NCBI GenBank assembly: GCA_029256485.1
Contig: JAQSXU010000014.1
Location: 1-55,559, forward strand
Source: Clostridiaceae bacterium
GTDB taxonomy: Bacteria; Bacillota_A; Clostridia; Clostridiales; Clostridiaceae
DNA: 55,559 bases
Direction of reading: 5' to 3'
Shown in pieces: positions 21,283-28,833 of this stretch (positions are counted from its first letter, which is position 1; every line of letters starts with the position of its first letter). Both the position numbers and the translations under genes were made by a program. The notes beneath the pieces were generated by a model, which worked only from the letters and a program-made list of their open reading frames with translations, made no database searches and was not told where the DNA came from.

Positions 21283-21624
21283 AACGGAAAGGGATTCCTT
21301 GAAATCAGAGAACTTTCTGATACGCTGAATACCGCCGCAGCTGAGCTGAACACAGTGGAAGCATTACGGCGTGAACTTTTGGCCAATATATCACATGATT
21401 TACGAACTCCCCTGAGCCTTATTTATAGCTATGCAGAAATGATACATGATTTTCCAGATGAGATTACTCCGGATCAAACACAGATTATTATGGATGAAAC
21501 CAGAATTACACAAGTACTCTATAATCTATTAATCAATGCTATTAATTATGAAGTGGAGTCACAGGTTGGTATTGGTAAAGGTAGTACATTCTGGTTTCAG
21601 GTGAAGATAGATCATCTTTCCTAA
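21283..21624 (+). pseudogene. remnant of a HAMP-type sensor histidine kinase
   Basis: The frame is open from about 21283, with no start codon or ribosome binding site at the proper place. It reads the end of a HAMP domain (GKGFLEIRELSDTL), the HisKA box LLANISHDLRTPLSLI with the phosphoacceptor histidine, then IIMDET joined directly to RITQVLYNLLINAINY (start of the ATPase domain), joined directly to the C-terminal end QVGIGKGSTFWFQVKI. Some 60 residues between helix 2 and the N box and most of the ATPase core are missing, all in frame. The 5' end is cut by the permease gene. Base composition looks richer in G+C than the neighbours. It cannot be a working kinase. Confidence 0.8.
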
Positions 21625-21674
21625 GAAATTAATTATAAAATAATATTACCATTGTGGATTTGGCATTATGCGTT

Positions 21675-21695
21675 CCGCCTCCACCAATAAAACCC
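21675..21695 (+). repeat. att-like direct repeat, copy 3
   Basis: Twenty-one bases identical to 12022-12042: the last 12 bases of tmRNA, including CCA, and the following 9 bases. Upstream sequence shows no other tmRNA similarity, as expected of a distal integration junction. A terminator follows at once, as after ssrA itself. Confidence 0.75.
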
Positions 21696-21720
21696 ACAAC
21701 AGAAATGTTGTGGGTTTTTC
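21689..21720 (+). terminator. terminator adjoining att-like copy 3
   Basis: AACCCACAAC (21691-21700) pairs perfectly with GTTGTGGGTT (21707-21716), followed by TTTCCC. It may be the original ssrA terminator, displaced by the insertion. Confidence 0.85.
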
Positions 21721-21729
21721 CCGTTTGTA

Positions 21730-21790
21730 AGAGAATTAAGAATTAGATGTGGGGAACTGTACCATAAGTAACCGAGACTTTCTTTGAAAC
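21730..21790 (+). repeat. degenerate dispersed repeat, copy B
   Basis: Begins with GAGAATTAAGAATTAGA, identical over 17 bases to 2198-2214, and continues with GGGGAACTGTACCATAAGT, similar to 16461-16479. It is therefore linked to both other relics. No coding frame. Confidence 0.45.
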
Positions 21791-21873
21791 CATTGATATG
21801 ACTGGATTTCAAATATATAATAGAGTGTTGAATCGGATTAAAACATTAATAAACCAGAAAAATATGCGTTTAC

Positions 21874-21969
21874 TCACATATAAACTATTATCAAGATTTG
21901 TTCAGGGCACTCATTTATACAAATTCAACATTCGATACATTTCTCTTGATCTATAGTTATTAAATTCAT
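21874..21969 (-). pseudogene. N-terminal stub of a 4Fe-4S ferredoxin-domain protein with in-frame TGA
   Basis: ATG at 21969 follows a strong GAGGAGG and reads MNLITIDQEKCIEC, TGA, ICINECPEQILIIVYM, stop. Ignoring the TGA, the cysteines fit CxxCxxCxxxCP exactly, with the TGA in a position usually held by glycine (GGA to TGA is one change). The frame ends 17 codons later, so only the start of a ferredoxin or ferredoxin-nitroreductase gene remains. It lies directly downstream of the MFS gene on the same strand and was probably co-transcribed with it. Confidence 0.6.
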
Positions 21970-22009
21970 TTTTTATCCTCCTCATAATATTTTTATAAAA
22001 TTTAGAAAA

Positions 22010-23194
22010 TTATTTTGCGGTTTTATGGACAATAAATGCTATAAGTTGAGTTACTATTCCAAAAGTACAAACTCCATACCATCCAAAGTATGCGTAACTA
22101 TAAGACCCTAGAAAAGAACCTAATGCTCCTCCTAAAAAGAAGCTTACCATATATATAGCATTAATTCTGTTGCGTACTTCTTCATTCATAGAATGTACCC
22201 TGGTTTGATTGGAAATATTACTGGATTGAACTCCTAAGTCAAGTAATATAATTCCTAAAATCAAACCATATACTTTGAATCCAAATAGAAAAAAGAATAT
22301 ATAAGAAACTATTACAAAAAGAATGCTTATTTCTATAACAAATCTAGGCCCTTTCTTATCAGCTATTCTTCCAACTAGGGGGGCGGCCAAGGCACCGCTG
22401 ATTCCTACTAATCCAAATAGGCCCGCAGCTTGAGAACCCATATTGTAATGAGAGCTTTCAAGTAAAAATATAAGGGATGTCCAAAATGCACTGAAAGCTG
22501 CAAACATCATAGCCCCATTAATAGATGCTTCTCTTAATACGGATTCCGTTTTTATTAGTAGTATCATTGATTTTAATAATTCAATATATTTAATGTTAGA
22601 AATGGGTTTACGTATGGGTATTAATTTTCTTAAAGTAATCATAAGAGGTATCATCATAATTGCTGCAATAAAATATACCATTCTCCAACCTAAGTAACCA
22701 CCTAAAATACCGCTAAATGTACGTGATACCAATATACCAATTAATAAACCACTCATTACTGTACCTATTGTTCGACCTCTCTCCTTCGGGTCTGATAACT
22801 GAGCAGCTAAAGGTATAACAAGCTGGGGGATAATTGAAGTAAATCCAACGGCAAAAGAAGAAATTATTAGCATAGATATATTATGAGAAAAAAACATACT
22901 TGAAAGAGAGAAGATTGAAAATAAAAGCATTGCAGTTATTAAATTTCTTCTTTCTTTTATGTCTCCAAGGGGCAATATAAATATCATTCCAACTGCATAT
23001 CCTATTTGTGTAAGCATTGCTGCAGAGCCCACACTAATTTCATTAACATTAAATGTTTTAGCTATGTCCGCCAGTAAGGGCTGTATATAATATAAATTTG
23101 CTACAGTGAGCCCACAAGCTATAGCCATTACTATAATCATTAAATTATTTAGAACAGGTTTGTTTTCCACAAAATCATTGTTTAAGGTTTCCAT
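22010..23194 (-). CDS. MFS efflux transporter
   Basis: Proton-driven exporter of the major facilitator superfamily, probably for a drug or small metabolite. The 394-residue protein has about 12 hydrophobic helices, a GLTVANLYYIQPLLADIA first helix and the loop motif LPLGDIKERRN (A-like motif) typical of the YnfM/arabinose-efflux group. AAAAGGAG precedes the ATG by 8 bases. It is divergent from a TetR gene with three operator-like sites in between, so TetR repression is likely. The substrate cannot be inferred. A ferredoxin stub lies just downstream. Confidence 0.9.
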   Translation of the reverse strand: METLNNDFVENKPVLNNLMIIVMAIACGLTVANLYYIQPLLADIAKTFNVNEISVGSAAMLTQIGYAVGMIFILPLGDIKERRNLITAMLLFSIFSLSSMFFSHNISMLIISSFAVGFTSIIPQLVIPLAAQLSDPKERGRTIGTVMSGLLIGILVSRTFSGILGGYLGWRMVYFIAAIMMIPLMITLRKLIPIRKPISNIKYIELLKSMILLIKTESVLREASINGAMMFAAFSAFWTSLIFLLESSHYNMGSQAAGLFGLVGISGALAAPLVGRIADKKGPRFVIEISILFVIVSYIFFFLFGFKVYGLILGIILLDLGVQSSNISNQTRVHSMNEEVRNRINAIYMVSFFLGGALGSFLGSYSYAYFGWYGVCTFGIVTQLIAFIVHKTAK

Positions 23195-23243
23195 GATAAT
23201 TCACTCCTTTTAATAAATAAAGTTTAATTTGTATTTAGAAATA

Positions 23244-23261
23244 AAACTGAACGTCTAGTTT
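23244..23261. promoter_or_regulatory. TetR operator-like site 1
   Basis: AAACT and AGTTT arms around a central ACGT form an 18-base imperfect palindrome. Shares ACGTCTAGTTT with sites 2 and 3 (ACGTTTAGTTT, ACGTATAGTTT). Lies upstream of the MFS gene. Confidence 0.55.
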
Positions 23262-23276
23262 ATAAATATATAATAT

Positions 23277-23290
23277 ACTATACGTTTAGT
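23277..23290. promoter_or_regulatory. TetR operator-like site 2
   Basis: ACTATACGTTTAGT is a 14-base palindrome with one mismatched pair, centred on ACGT. It lies 33 bases (about three helical turns) from site 1. Confidence 0.55.
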
Positions 23291-23334
23291 TTTGTAAAGT
23301 GTTATTTAGATTGAAAATAAAAAAATATATATTA

Positions 23335-23351
23335 TAATATACGTATAGTTT
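23335..23351. promoter_or_regulatory. TetR operator-like site 3
   Basis: ATACGTAT palindrome (23339-23346) within TAATATACGTATAGTTT, sharing the ACGT-TAGTTT core. It overlaps a TATAAT-like -10 (23333-23338), so binding would repress the TetR gene itself. Confidence 0.5.
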
Positions 23352-23395
23352 ATTAAATGTATATTTACAGATAGATTATTATGGAGGTAATTATG

Positions 23396-23971
23396 ATGGA
23401 TAAAAAATTAGGGCGTCCTCGAAGTGAAAAAACAAGATTAGATATTCTTAATGCTTCATATGACTTATTAATTGAAAATGGATTTGGAGCAGTTACTGTT
23501 GAAAAGATTGCTGAAAGAGCTGGAGTTAGTAAAGCTACTATTTATAAATGGTGGCCTAATAAAGCTGCTGTTGTTATAGATGGGTTCTTAAATGCTACTA
23601 ATGTAGAACTTCCAATACCTGATACAGGATCAACTATTGGAGATATGTTCATTCAAGTAGATAATTTTGTAAAATTTCTAACTAGCAGAAAAGGATATGT
23701 AATAACTGAAATAATAGCTGAAGGACAATACGATGCCAAATTAGCTGATATTTATCGTAAAGCATATTTTACACCTCGCCGAAGTATTTCAAAACAGATT
23801 TTAGAACGTGGAATTTCAAGAGGAGAATTAAGAAAGGATTTGAACAGAGAGGTAAGTATTGACTTAATTTGGGGACCTGTATTCTATAGATTATTAATAA
23901 CAGGGGAAGAAATTGATGATGCCTTTATAAAAAAAATTATAAACTATGCATTTGAAGGAATAAGACGATAA
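23396..23971 (+). CDS. TetR/AcrR-family transcriptional regulator
   Basis: Probable ligand-responsive repressor of itself and of the divergent MFS gene. The start at 23396 (MDKKLGRPR) has GGAGGT at 7 bases; an ATG at 23381 overlaps that ribosome binding site. 191 residues. The N-terminal helix-turn-helix is clear: ILNASYDLLIENGFGAVTV, KIAERAGVSKATIYKWWPNK. The C-terminal part resembles TetR_C-type ligand domains (FTSRKGYVITEIIAEGQ, RGISRGELR). Three ACGT-centred palindromes lie in the shared intergenic region. Confidence 0.92.
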   Translation: MDKKLGRPRSEKTRLDILNASYDLLIENGFGAVTVEKIAERAGVSKATIYKWWPNKAAVVIDGFLNATNVELPIPDTGSTIGDMFIQVDNFVKFLTSRKGYVITEIIAEGQYDAKLADIYRKAYFTPRRSISKQILERGISRGELRKDLNREVSIDLIWGPVFYRLLITGEEIDDAFIKKIINYAFEGIRR

Positions 23972-24042
23972 CGATACTTTGTAGAGGATTTTTTTATCAC
24001 AAAATTCCAAATTAAATAATTGACAATTATTGGTTAAGCTAT

Positions 24043-24071
24043 TTGTACAATATTTGGAACAATAGTATAAT
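24043..24071 (+). promoter_or_regulatory. probable promoter of the phosphate transporter gene
   Basis: Perfect TATAAT (24066-24071) with TTGTAC (24043-24048) at 17 bases. The -35 is weak; a TTGACA at 24020-24025 is too distant to pair. Confidence 0.45.
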
Positions 24072-24115
24072 TATGTTGTAACAGTAAATAAAATATCTAT
24101 GAAAGGAGATATTCT

Positions 24116-25168
24116 ATGACTATTTCTTTCACTGAATTTTTAAATCAAATAGTGTACAACCCTGCCCTGTTAATAACAGTGGTTTTAACTTTATGTGTAA
24201 TTTTAGTAAATGGATGGACAGATGCACCTAACGCTATCGCTACCTGTGTGTCTACCAGAGCAATGGGTCCTCGTTCAGCGGTTTATATGGCAGCTGTTTT
24301 TAATTTCTTAGGTGTTTTGGTAATGACAATGGTAAATGCTAATGTAGCAGAAACTGTATACAATATGGTAGATTTTAGGGGTGATTCCCATGATGCACTA
24401 ATTGCTTTGTGTGCGGCCTTATTTGCAATTGTTGTATGGGCTACGGCTGCATGGTATTTTGGAATACCTACCAGTGAAAGTCATGCATTAATAGCTGGAA
24501 TATCAGGAGCTGCAATTGCCCTTCAAGGTGGTCTTGCTGGTATTAACGGCGGAGAATGGATGAAGGTAATATATGGATTAATACTTTCTACTGGATTGGG
24601 ATTTGTTATGGGGTGGATTACAGTAAAAGTCGTAGAAATTATATTTCGTAGATTTGATCGTAGAAAGACAAGCGATTTTTTCAAAGGAGCTCAAATTTGT
24701 GGAGGTGCAGCGATGGCATTTATGCATGGAGCTCAAGATGGACAAAAATTTATGGGGGTATTCATGCTAGGAATATTTTTAGCTAATGGACAAGGAACCG
24801 TTGGAAATTTTGTTATTCCTATTTGGCTTATGGCTCTTTGCTCTTTAGTTATGGCTTTGGGAACTTCTATAGGTGGATATAAAATAATAAAAGCTGTGGG
24901 TATGGATATGGTTAAATTAGAGCAGTACCAGGGCTTTTCGGCAGATTTAGCTGCTGCTGGATGTCTTCTCCTTTCTTCAGTAACGGGAATACCTGTAAGT
25001 ACTACTCATACTAAAACTGCTTCCATAATGGGAATTGGCGCAGCAAGACGACTTAGTTCGGTAAATTGGTCCATAGTTAAGGATATGGTTTGGACATGGA
25101 TTCTTACTTTTCCAGGCTGCGGCATCGTTGGATTTTTAATGGCAAAATTTTTTATTTGGATTTTTTAA
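24116..25168 (+). CDS. pit: inorganic phosphate transporter, PiT family
   Basis: Imports phosphate (usually as a metal-phosphate complex) using the ion gradient. The 350-residue protein has about ten helices and the duplicated PiT signature, seen as NGWTDAPNAIATCVSTRAM near residue 30 and GIPVSTTHTKTASIMGIGA near residue 300. GPTSESHA-like PTSESHALIAG is also present. GAAAGGAG precedes the ATG by 7 bases. The DUF47 gene follows after 38 bases; this pair is conserved, the DUF47 protein being thought to modulate the transporter. Confidence 0.93.
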   Translation: MTISFTEFLNQIVYNPALLITVVLTLCVILVNGWTDAPNAIATCVSTRAMGPRSAVYMAAVFNFLGVLVMTMVNANVAETVYNMVDFRGDSHDALIALCAALFAIVVWATAAWYFGIPTSESHALIAGISGAAIALQGGLAGINGGEWMKVIYGLILSTGLGFVMGWITVKVVEIIFRRFDRRKTSDFFKGAQICGGAAMAFMHGAQDGQKFMGVFMLGIFLANGQGTVGNFVIPIWLMALCSLVMALGTSIGGYKIIKAVGMDMVKLEQYQGFSADLAAAGCLLLSSVTGIPVSTTHTKTASIMGIGAARRLSSVNWSIVKDMVWTWILTFPGCGIVGFLMAKFFIWIF

Positions 25169-25206
25169 TAAAATATAGAAATCAATAAGAGGAGTGCGGT
25201 TAAAAA

Positions 25207-25830
25207 ATGGTTAGAAGAAAAGGAAATGATTATTTTGAACTTTTGGCTGAACTGGCAGATTACTCTTGTGCTGCAGCTTCATTACTTCATGATACTTTAT
25301 CAAATTTTGATGCAGCTCAATTAGAAAGTAAAAAACATGAAATGCATGAAATTGAACGTACTGGAGATATGAAAGAACATGAAATGATGAATAAATTAGT
25401 TAAAGAATTTATTACACCTATTGATAGAGGAGATCTTATTGAACTGGCCCATAGAATTGATGATGTAACTGATGCTATAGAAGATATTTTGGTTAAAATC
25501 TATATGTACAATATTAAATCTATGAGGCAGGAAGCTTTAGAGTTTTCAAATGTAATTCTAAAAAGCTGTAATGAGTTGAGGTCCTTAATGAAAGAGTTTC
25601 ATAATTTTAAAAAATCCCAAGGTATACATAAATTAATAATAAATATAAACGATTTAGAAGAAGATGGAGATAAGCTATACACCATGATTATAAGAAATCT
25701 ATATATTAAATCAAAAGATCCTATTGAGTTAATGACATGGAAAGATATTTTTGAGTATTTTGAAAAGTGTTGTGATGCCTGCGAAGATGGGGCAAATGTA
25801 GTTGAAAGTGTAATAATGAAAAATTCATAA
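25207..25830 (+). CDS. DUF47/PhoU-like regulator of phosphate transport
   Basis: Cytoplasmic all-helical protein of 207 residues, related to PhoU and commonly encoded next to PiT transporters, whose activity it is thought to adjust. Family features are the paired acidic metal-binding motifs (HEIERTGDMKEHEM with IDRGDLIELAHRIDDVTDAIED, and a second copy INDLEEDGDKLY / FEYFEKCCDACEDGANVVES). GAGGAG lies upstream of the ATG. Terminated by the hairpin at 25849-25882. Confidence 0.92.
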   Translation: MVRRKGNDYFELLAELADYSCAAASLLHDTLSNFDAAQLESKKHEMHEIERTGDMKEHEMMNKLVKEFITPIDRGDLIELAHRIDDVTDAIEDILVKIYMYNIKSMRQEALEFSNVILKSCNELRSLMKEFHNFKKSQGIHKLIININDLEEDGDKLYTMIIRNLYIKSKDPIELMTWKDIFEYFEKCCDACEDGANVVESVIMKNS

Positions 25831-25848
25831 ATCTTATTAATAATAAAG

Positions 25849-25890
25849 GACCACCGTGGACGAATTATGTCTGACGGTGGTCTAATTTTT
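25849..25890. terminator. bidirectional terminator between convergent genes
   Basis: GACCACCGT (25849-25857) pairs perfectly with ACGGTGGTC (25874-25882), followed by TAATTTTTAT; T-rich on the other strand also. Confidence 0.8.
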
Positions 25891-26173
25891 ATTTAAACCC
25901 TTTATTAGCACGAGACTGTTGATTTAATTTCTTAGCCTCTTCTACTCCTGGATCTGATGAAACACCATTGCTCATACCGGATAAACCACTAGTCATACTG
26001 GATGTTCCGCTATTTCCCTTGTTCATGCGAGATTCATCATTTAATCTTCTAGCCTCTTGTAAATTTGCATCTGATGATACACTGCTAGTCATATTAGATG
26101 ATCCGCTAGATCCTTTTCTTGAAGCTGACATTTGATTTAATTTTTTTGTTTCTTCAAGTTTGTTTTTATCCAT
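25889..26173 (-). CDS. small repeat protein, possibly gamma-type SASP-like
   Basis: 94 residues, very hydrophilic, rich in Ser, Asn, Gly and Lys, no cysteine or aromatic core. It contains three copies of a motif near residues 7-21, 39-53 and 79-93: EETKKLNQMSASRKG, QEARRLNDESRMNKG and EEAKKLNQQSRANKG, separated by Ser/Gly/Met linkers. The motif recalls the QQN-Q-S-NK repeats of gamma-type small acid-soluble spore proteins, which store amino acids in spores; that is an inference from pattern only. AAAAGGAG precedes the ATG. It is a convincing gene; its function is not certain. Confidence 0.7.
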   Translation of the reverse strand: MDKNKLEETKKLNQMSASRKGSSGSSNMTSSVSSDANLQEARRLNDESRMNKGNSGTSSMTSGLSGMSNGVSSDPGVEEAKKLNQQSRANKGFK

Positions 26174-26504
26174 AATTGGCTCTCCTTTTAAAATTAATTT
26201 GAACTGAACATATTCAGTACATTAATAGAATACCCATTCTGTACTAAAATACTATAGTAATATTATACTTGTTAGTTATGAATTGGAATTATACAGGTCT
26301 GCATATTCATCAATGTAATTAAAATCTAAAGGGGACAAATTTATGTGCATAAAATAACATTTTTAGCAATATATTGAAATTGATTATTATATGTTGTATA
26401 GTTAAATAGGAGTAATAATACATATTAATTATGACATGTATTAAAACATAGTTCTAATATTTTTTAACCATAGCTGTGAAAAGTGTATAGATAGGAGGAT
26501 AAAA
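26174..26504. other. gene-free 331-base intergenic region
   Basis: Very AT-rich, no open frame of note. AGTACA (26216-26221) and TGTACT (26240-26245) form a dyad enclosing a smaller GAAT/ATTC dyad, just upstream of the small repeat protein gene on the minus strand. It could be an operator or part of its promoter. A GGAGGA ribosome binding site for the next gene lies at its right end. Confidence 0.4.
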
Positions 26505-27386
26505 GTGAAAAAGTTATTTATTATAGCGGGAATAGCAATTGCAATTATTGCCGGCATATTTTTATATAGCAGTTATTTTAGTTCTTCTTCTATAAAGGTA
26601 ATTGTTGGACAAGAACTTTCAAATAAATTAAATTTATATACATGGTCTGGAAAAAAAATTAATCTTTCCAATATTAAAACAAAGCATAAAGTGATATTTT
26701 ACTTCTCTGATTTAGATTCAGATTATGATAACAGTTTGAAAACTATAAATAAAATAACAAAAATTTATAATGATAAAGATATCACATATATGGTTTTATG
26801 GGAAGGTAAGATACCCATGGAAAAGATTAGACAGTATAAAATCGATTTAAGTATTAATTATTCCTTAAACAATAAAAGGCCTTTAGCATTAAGTAAGCTT
26901 GGATCAGTAATTCTTGATGAAAATAATAAAGTTACATTAGTTTCAACATATGATTACTTAGGATTGGTAAAAAACATATGCAGCCTATATCAAGGTAAAG
27001 ACCTGGTTGAAAAAGCTAATAAGATATTAATTGAGGATTATAAAAGTAATGGCAGTTATACCATAAACAATAATAAACATACTGTGCTTATATTTAGTAA
27101 TTCAGGATGCAAAACCTGCAGATCAAAGGAAAATATTATTTTAAACAATATGGAGCTTTTAAAGAGCAAAGTCAATGTAATTACTATAAAAAATGATTTG
27201 AGTCCATCACCAGAATATGATAAAAGCCCGGTCATTGATTATTCAGATGTATATTTTTGGACCTACAGTAAAACTTTCAACATATCTACGCCTCCACTTT
27301 ATGTAATATTGGATAAAGAGGGACAAGTATCTAACTATTATGTTGAGGCAAATGAGTTAGTTGGTTATGTAAATAAACTGAGGTAA
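26505..27386 (+). CDS. membrane-anchored thioredoxin-like protein
   Basis: 293 residues starting at GTG (AGGAGG at 6 bases). An N-terminal hydrophobic helix (about 3-23) anchors the protein with its bulk outside. Residues about 35-150 look like a thioredoxin-like/AhpC-type fold with no cysteine pair (HKVIFYFSDLDSDYDNSLK), and 180-293 form a second thioredoxin-like domain with the active-site motif SGCKTCRSKE and cis-proline segment ISTPPLYVI. Likely an extracytoplasmic thiol-disulfide reductase. The next gene encodes a thioredoxin-CcdA fusion that could reduce it. No close named homologue recognised. Confidence 0.7.
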   Translation: MKKLFIIAGIAIAIIAGIFLYSSYFSSSSIKVIVGQELSNKLNLYTWSGKKINLSNIKTKHKVIFYFSDLDSDYDNSLKTINKITKIYNDKDITYMVLWEGKIPMEKIRQYKIDLSINYSLNNKRPLALSKLGSVILDENNKVTLVSTYDYLGLVKNICSLYQGKDLVEKANKILIEDYKSNGSYTINNNKHTVLIFSNSGCKTCRSKENIILNNMELLKSKVNVITIKNDLSPSPEYDKSPVIDYSDVYFWTYSKTFNISTPPLYVILDKEGQVSNYYVEANELVGYVNKLR

Positions 27387-27674
27387 ACCTTTATTTATTT
27401 CTGCTGGACCTATAGAAAACCTTACCTATGGATTTATTACGTATTTTAGCATAAGTTTCAGATTATTTGAATGTTAAGGAAGAGGACAAGAGTTATATTC
27501 AGGTATCCCATAAATACGCAGGAGGTGTTATATATGACATGAATTTTTGATTATGTATAATGTTATGCAAATGCGCTTATTAGGAAATAGTTAAACACAA
27601 TAGGGGGGACTGATTGTCCCCTACACAACCTATTTGTCTTAGGCTTTTAAATAAATAGTTTTAGGGTGATGCAA
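27387..27674. other. gene-free leader region before the thioredoxin-CcdA gene
   Basis: About 290 bases with no credible gene. It contains an AGGAGGTG followed by ATGACATGA (start-Thr-stop, near 27534) and a G-rich hairpin GGGGAC/GTCCCC (27604-27620) without a T-run. Both could be regulatory or relics. Confidence 0.35.
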
Positions 27675-28817
27675 ATGAAAAGGTTTATTTTATTATTCTG
27701 TTTTATCTTAGTAATCTTAGGGTCATCAACAACTAATGCATATGGAAGCAGCTTGAACAATGACAGGGTTACAGCAGTATATTTTTACAGTCCCACATGC
27801 AGTTCCTGTCAGGAACTAAAGAACTTTTTTTCTGATTTAAAGAAAAAGCATAAGAATCTTACAATAATTGAATACAGCATCAGCAATTTAGAAAATAAAA
27901 GCCTTATGGATAAATACAGCAAGGCTTACAATGTTTCACCGGAGGATGAAGGAACAGTACCTATTGTGTTTATTAGAAATACATATTTAAATGATGAAAA
28001 GGATATAAAAAAATCTATAGATAATATCATTTTAGATGTAAATGGATCTAAAACCATTAAAATAGAAGGAGGAAATGAAAGTCATGATTTAGACATTAAA
28101 CATTTTATGAACTATAAGACTTATGGGATATTGGGGGCTGGAATAGTGAATGGAATTAATCCATGTTCCATGTCTATGCTTTTAATGTTCATGTCGCTTT
28201 TATTATTTAAAAAATCGATAGTTTTAAAGATGGGAATATCATACAGCTTGGGCAAGTTTATCAGTTATATGCTTTTAGGAACTGTATTTTTCAAGTTTCT
28301 TGAGAGTTTCCGCATAGCTGGTTTCAATACCATTATAAAAATGTTCATGCTTGTGGTAATATTTATGCTTTTAATCTTAAATATTAATGATTACTTTGCT
28401 GCCTCACATGAAAAGTACAATAAGATAAGGCTGCAGCTTCCTTTATTTTTTAGAAAGTTCAACCACAACATGATTAGAAAAGTATCCACTATAAAAAATA
28501 TAAATTTGTTAATATTAATAAGCTTTGCACTAGGTATATTTATTTCATTTGGAGAATTTCTCTGTACAGGGCAGATATATCTTACCACTATTGTCACCGT
28601 TATTCAGTCGGGGACAACATTTGGATTAAAGGCACTAACATATCTTTTTATTTATAATATTGGATTTATCTTACCCACCATGGCTCTCACACTTATAGTT
28701 TATAAAAGCAAGGAGATATTTGATGTATCTGAGGCCATAAGAGAAAGGCTTCATATTATCAAACTAATTAATTTAATTGTGCTTTTAATATTTGGAATAA
28801 TAACAATTTATTTTTAG
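27675..28817 (+). CDS. thioredoxin-like/CcdA fusion thiol-redox protein
   Basis: Probably carries electrons across the membrane to extracytoplasmic thioredoxin-like proteins, in the manner of DsbD/CcdA. The ATG at 27675 follows GGGTGAT; 380 residues. A signal or anchor helix (about 1-22) precedes a thioredoxin-like domain (about 30-135) with YSPTCSSCQELK as active site. The membrane half has about six helices and the CcdA cysteine positions: GIVNGINPCSMSMLLMFMS and GEFLCTGQIYLTTIV. The domain order (soluble N-terminal thioredoxin, then CcdA) is less common than in DsbD, where thioredoxin is C-terminal. Followed after 16 bases by a small unknown gene. Confidence 0.8.
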   Translation: MKRFILLFCFILVILGSSTTNAYGSSLNNDRVTAVYFYSPTCSSCQELKNFFSDLKKKHKNLTIIEYSISNLENKSLMDKYSKAYNVSPEDEGTVPIVFIRNTYLNDEKDIKKSIDNIILDVNGSKTIKIEGGNESHDLDIKHFMNYKTYGILGAGIVNGINPCSMSMLLMFMSLLLFKKSIVLKMGISYSLGKFISYMLLGTVFFKFLESFRIAGFNTIIKMFMLVVIFMLLILNINDYFAASHEKYNKIRLQLPLFFRKFNHNMIRKVSTIKNINLLILISFALGIFISFGEFLCTGQIYLTTIVTVIQSGTTFGLKALTYLFIYNIGFILPTMALTLIVYKSKEIFDVSEAIRERLHIIKLINLIVLLIFGIITIYF

Positions 28818-28833
28818 AGAGGTGATAATTATT

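Noticed and set aside
21874..21969. TGA in the ferredoxin stub as a selenocysteine codon
   Set aside because: The position is normally glycine, no SECIS-like hairpin is apparent after it, and the frame ends 17 codons later.
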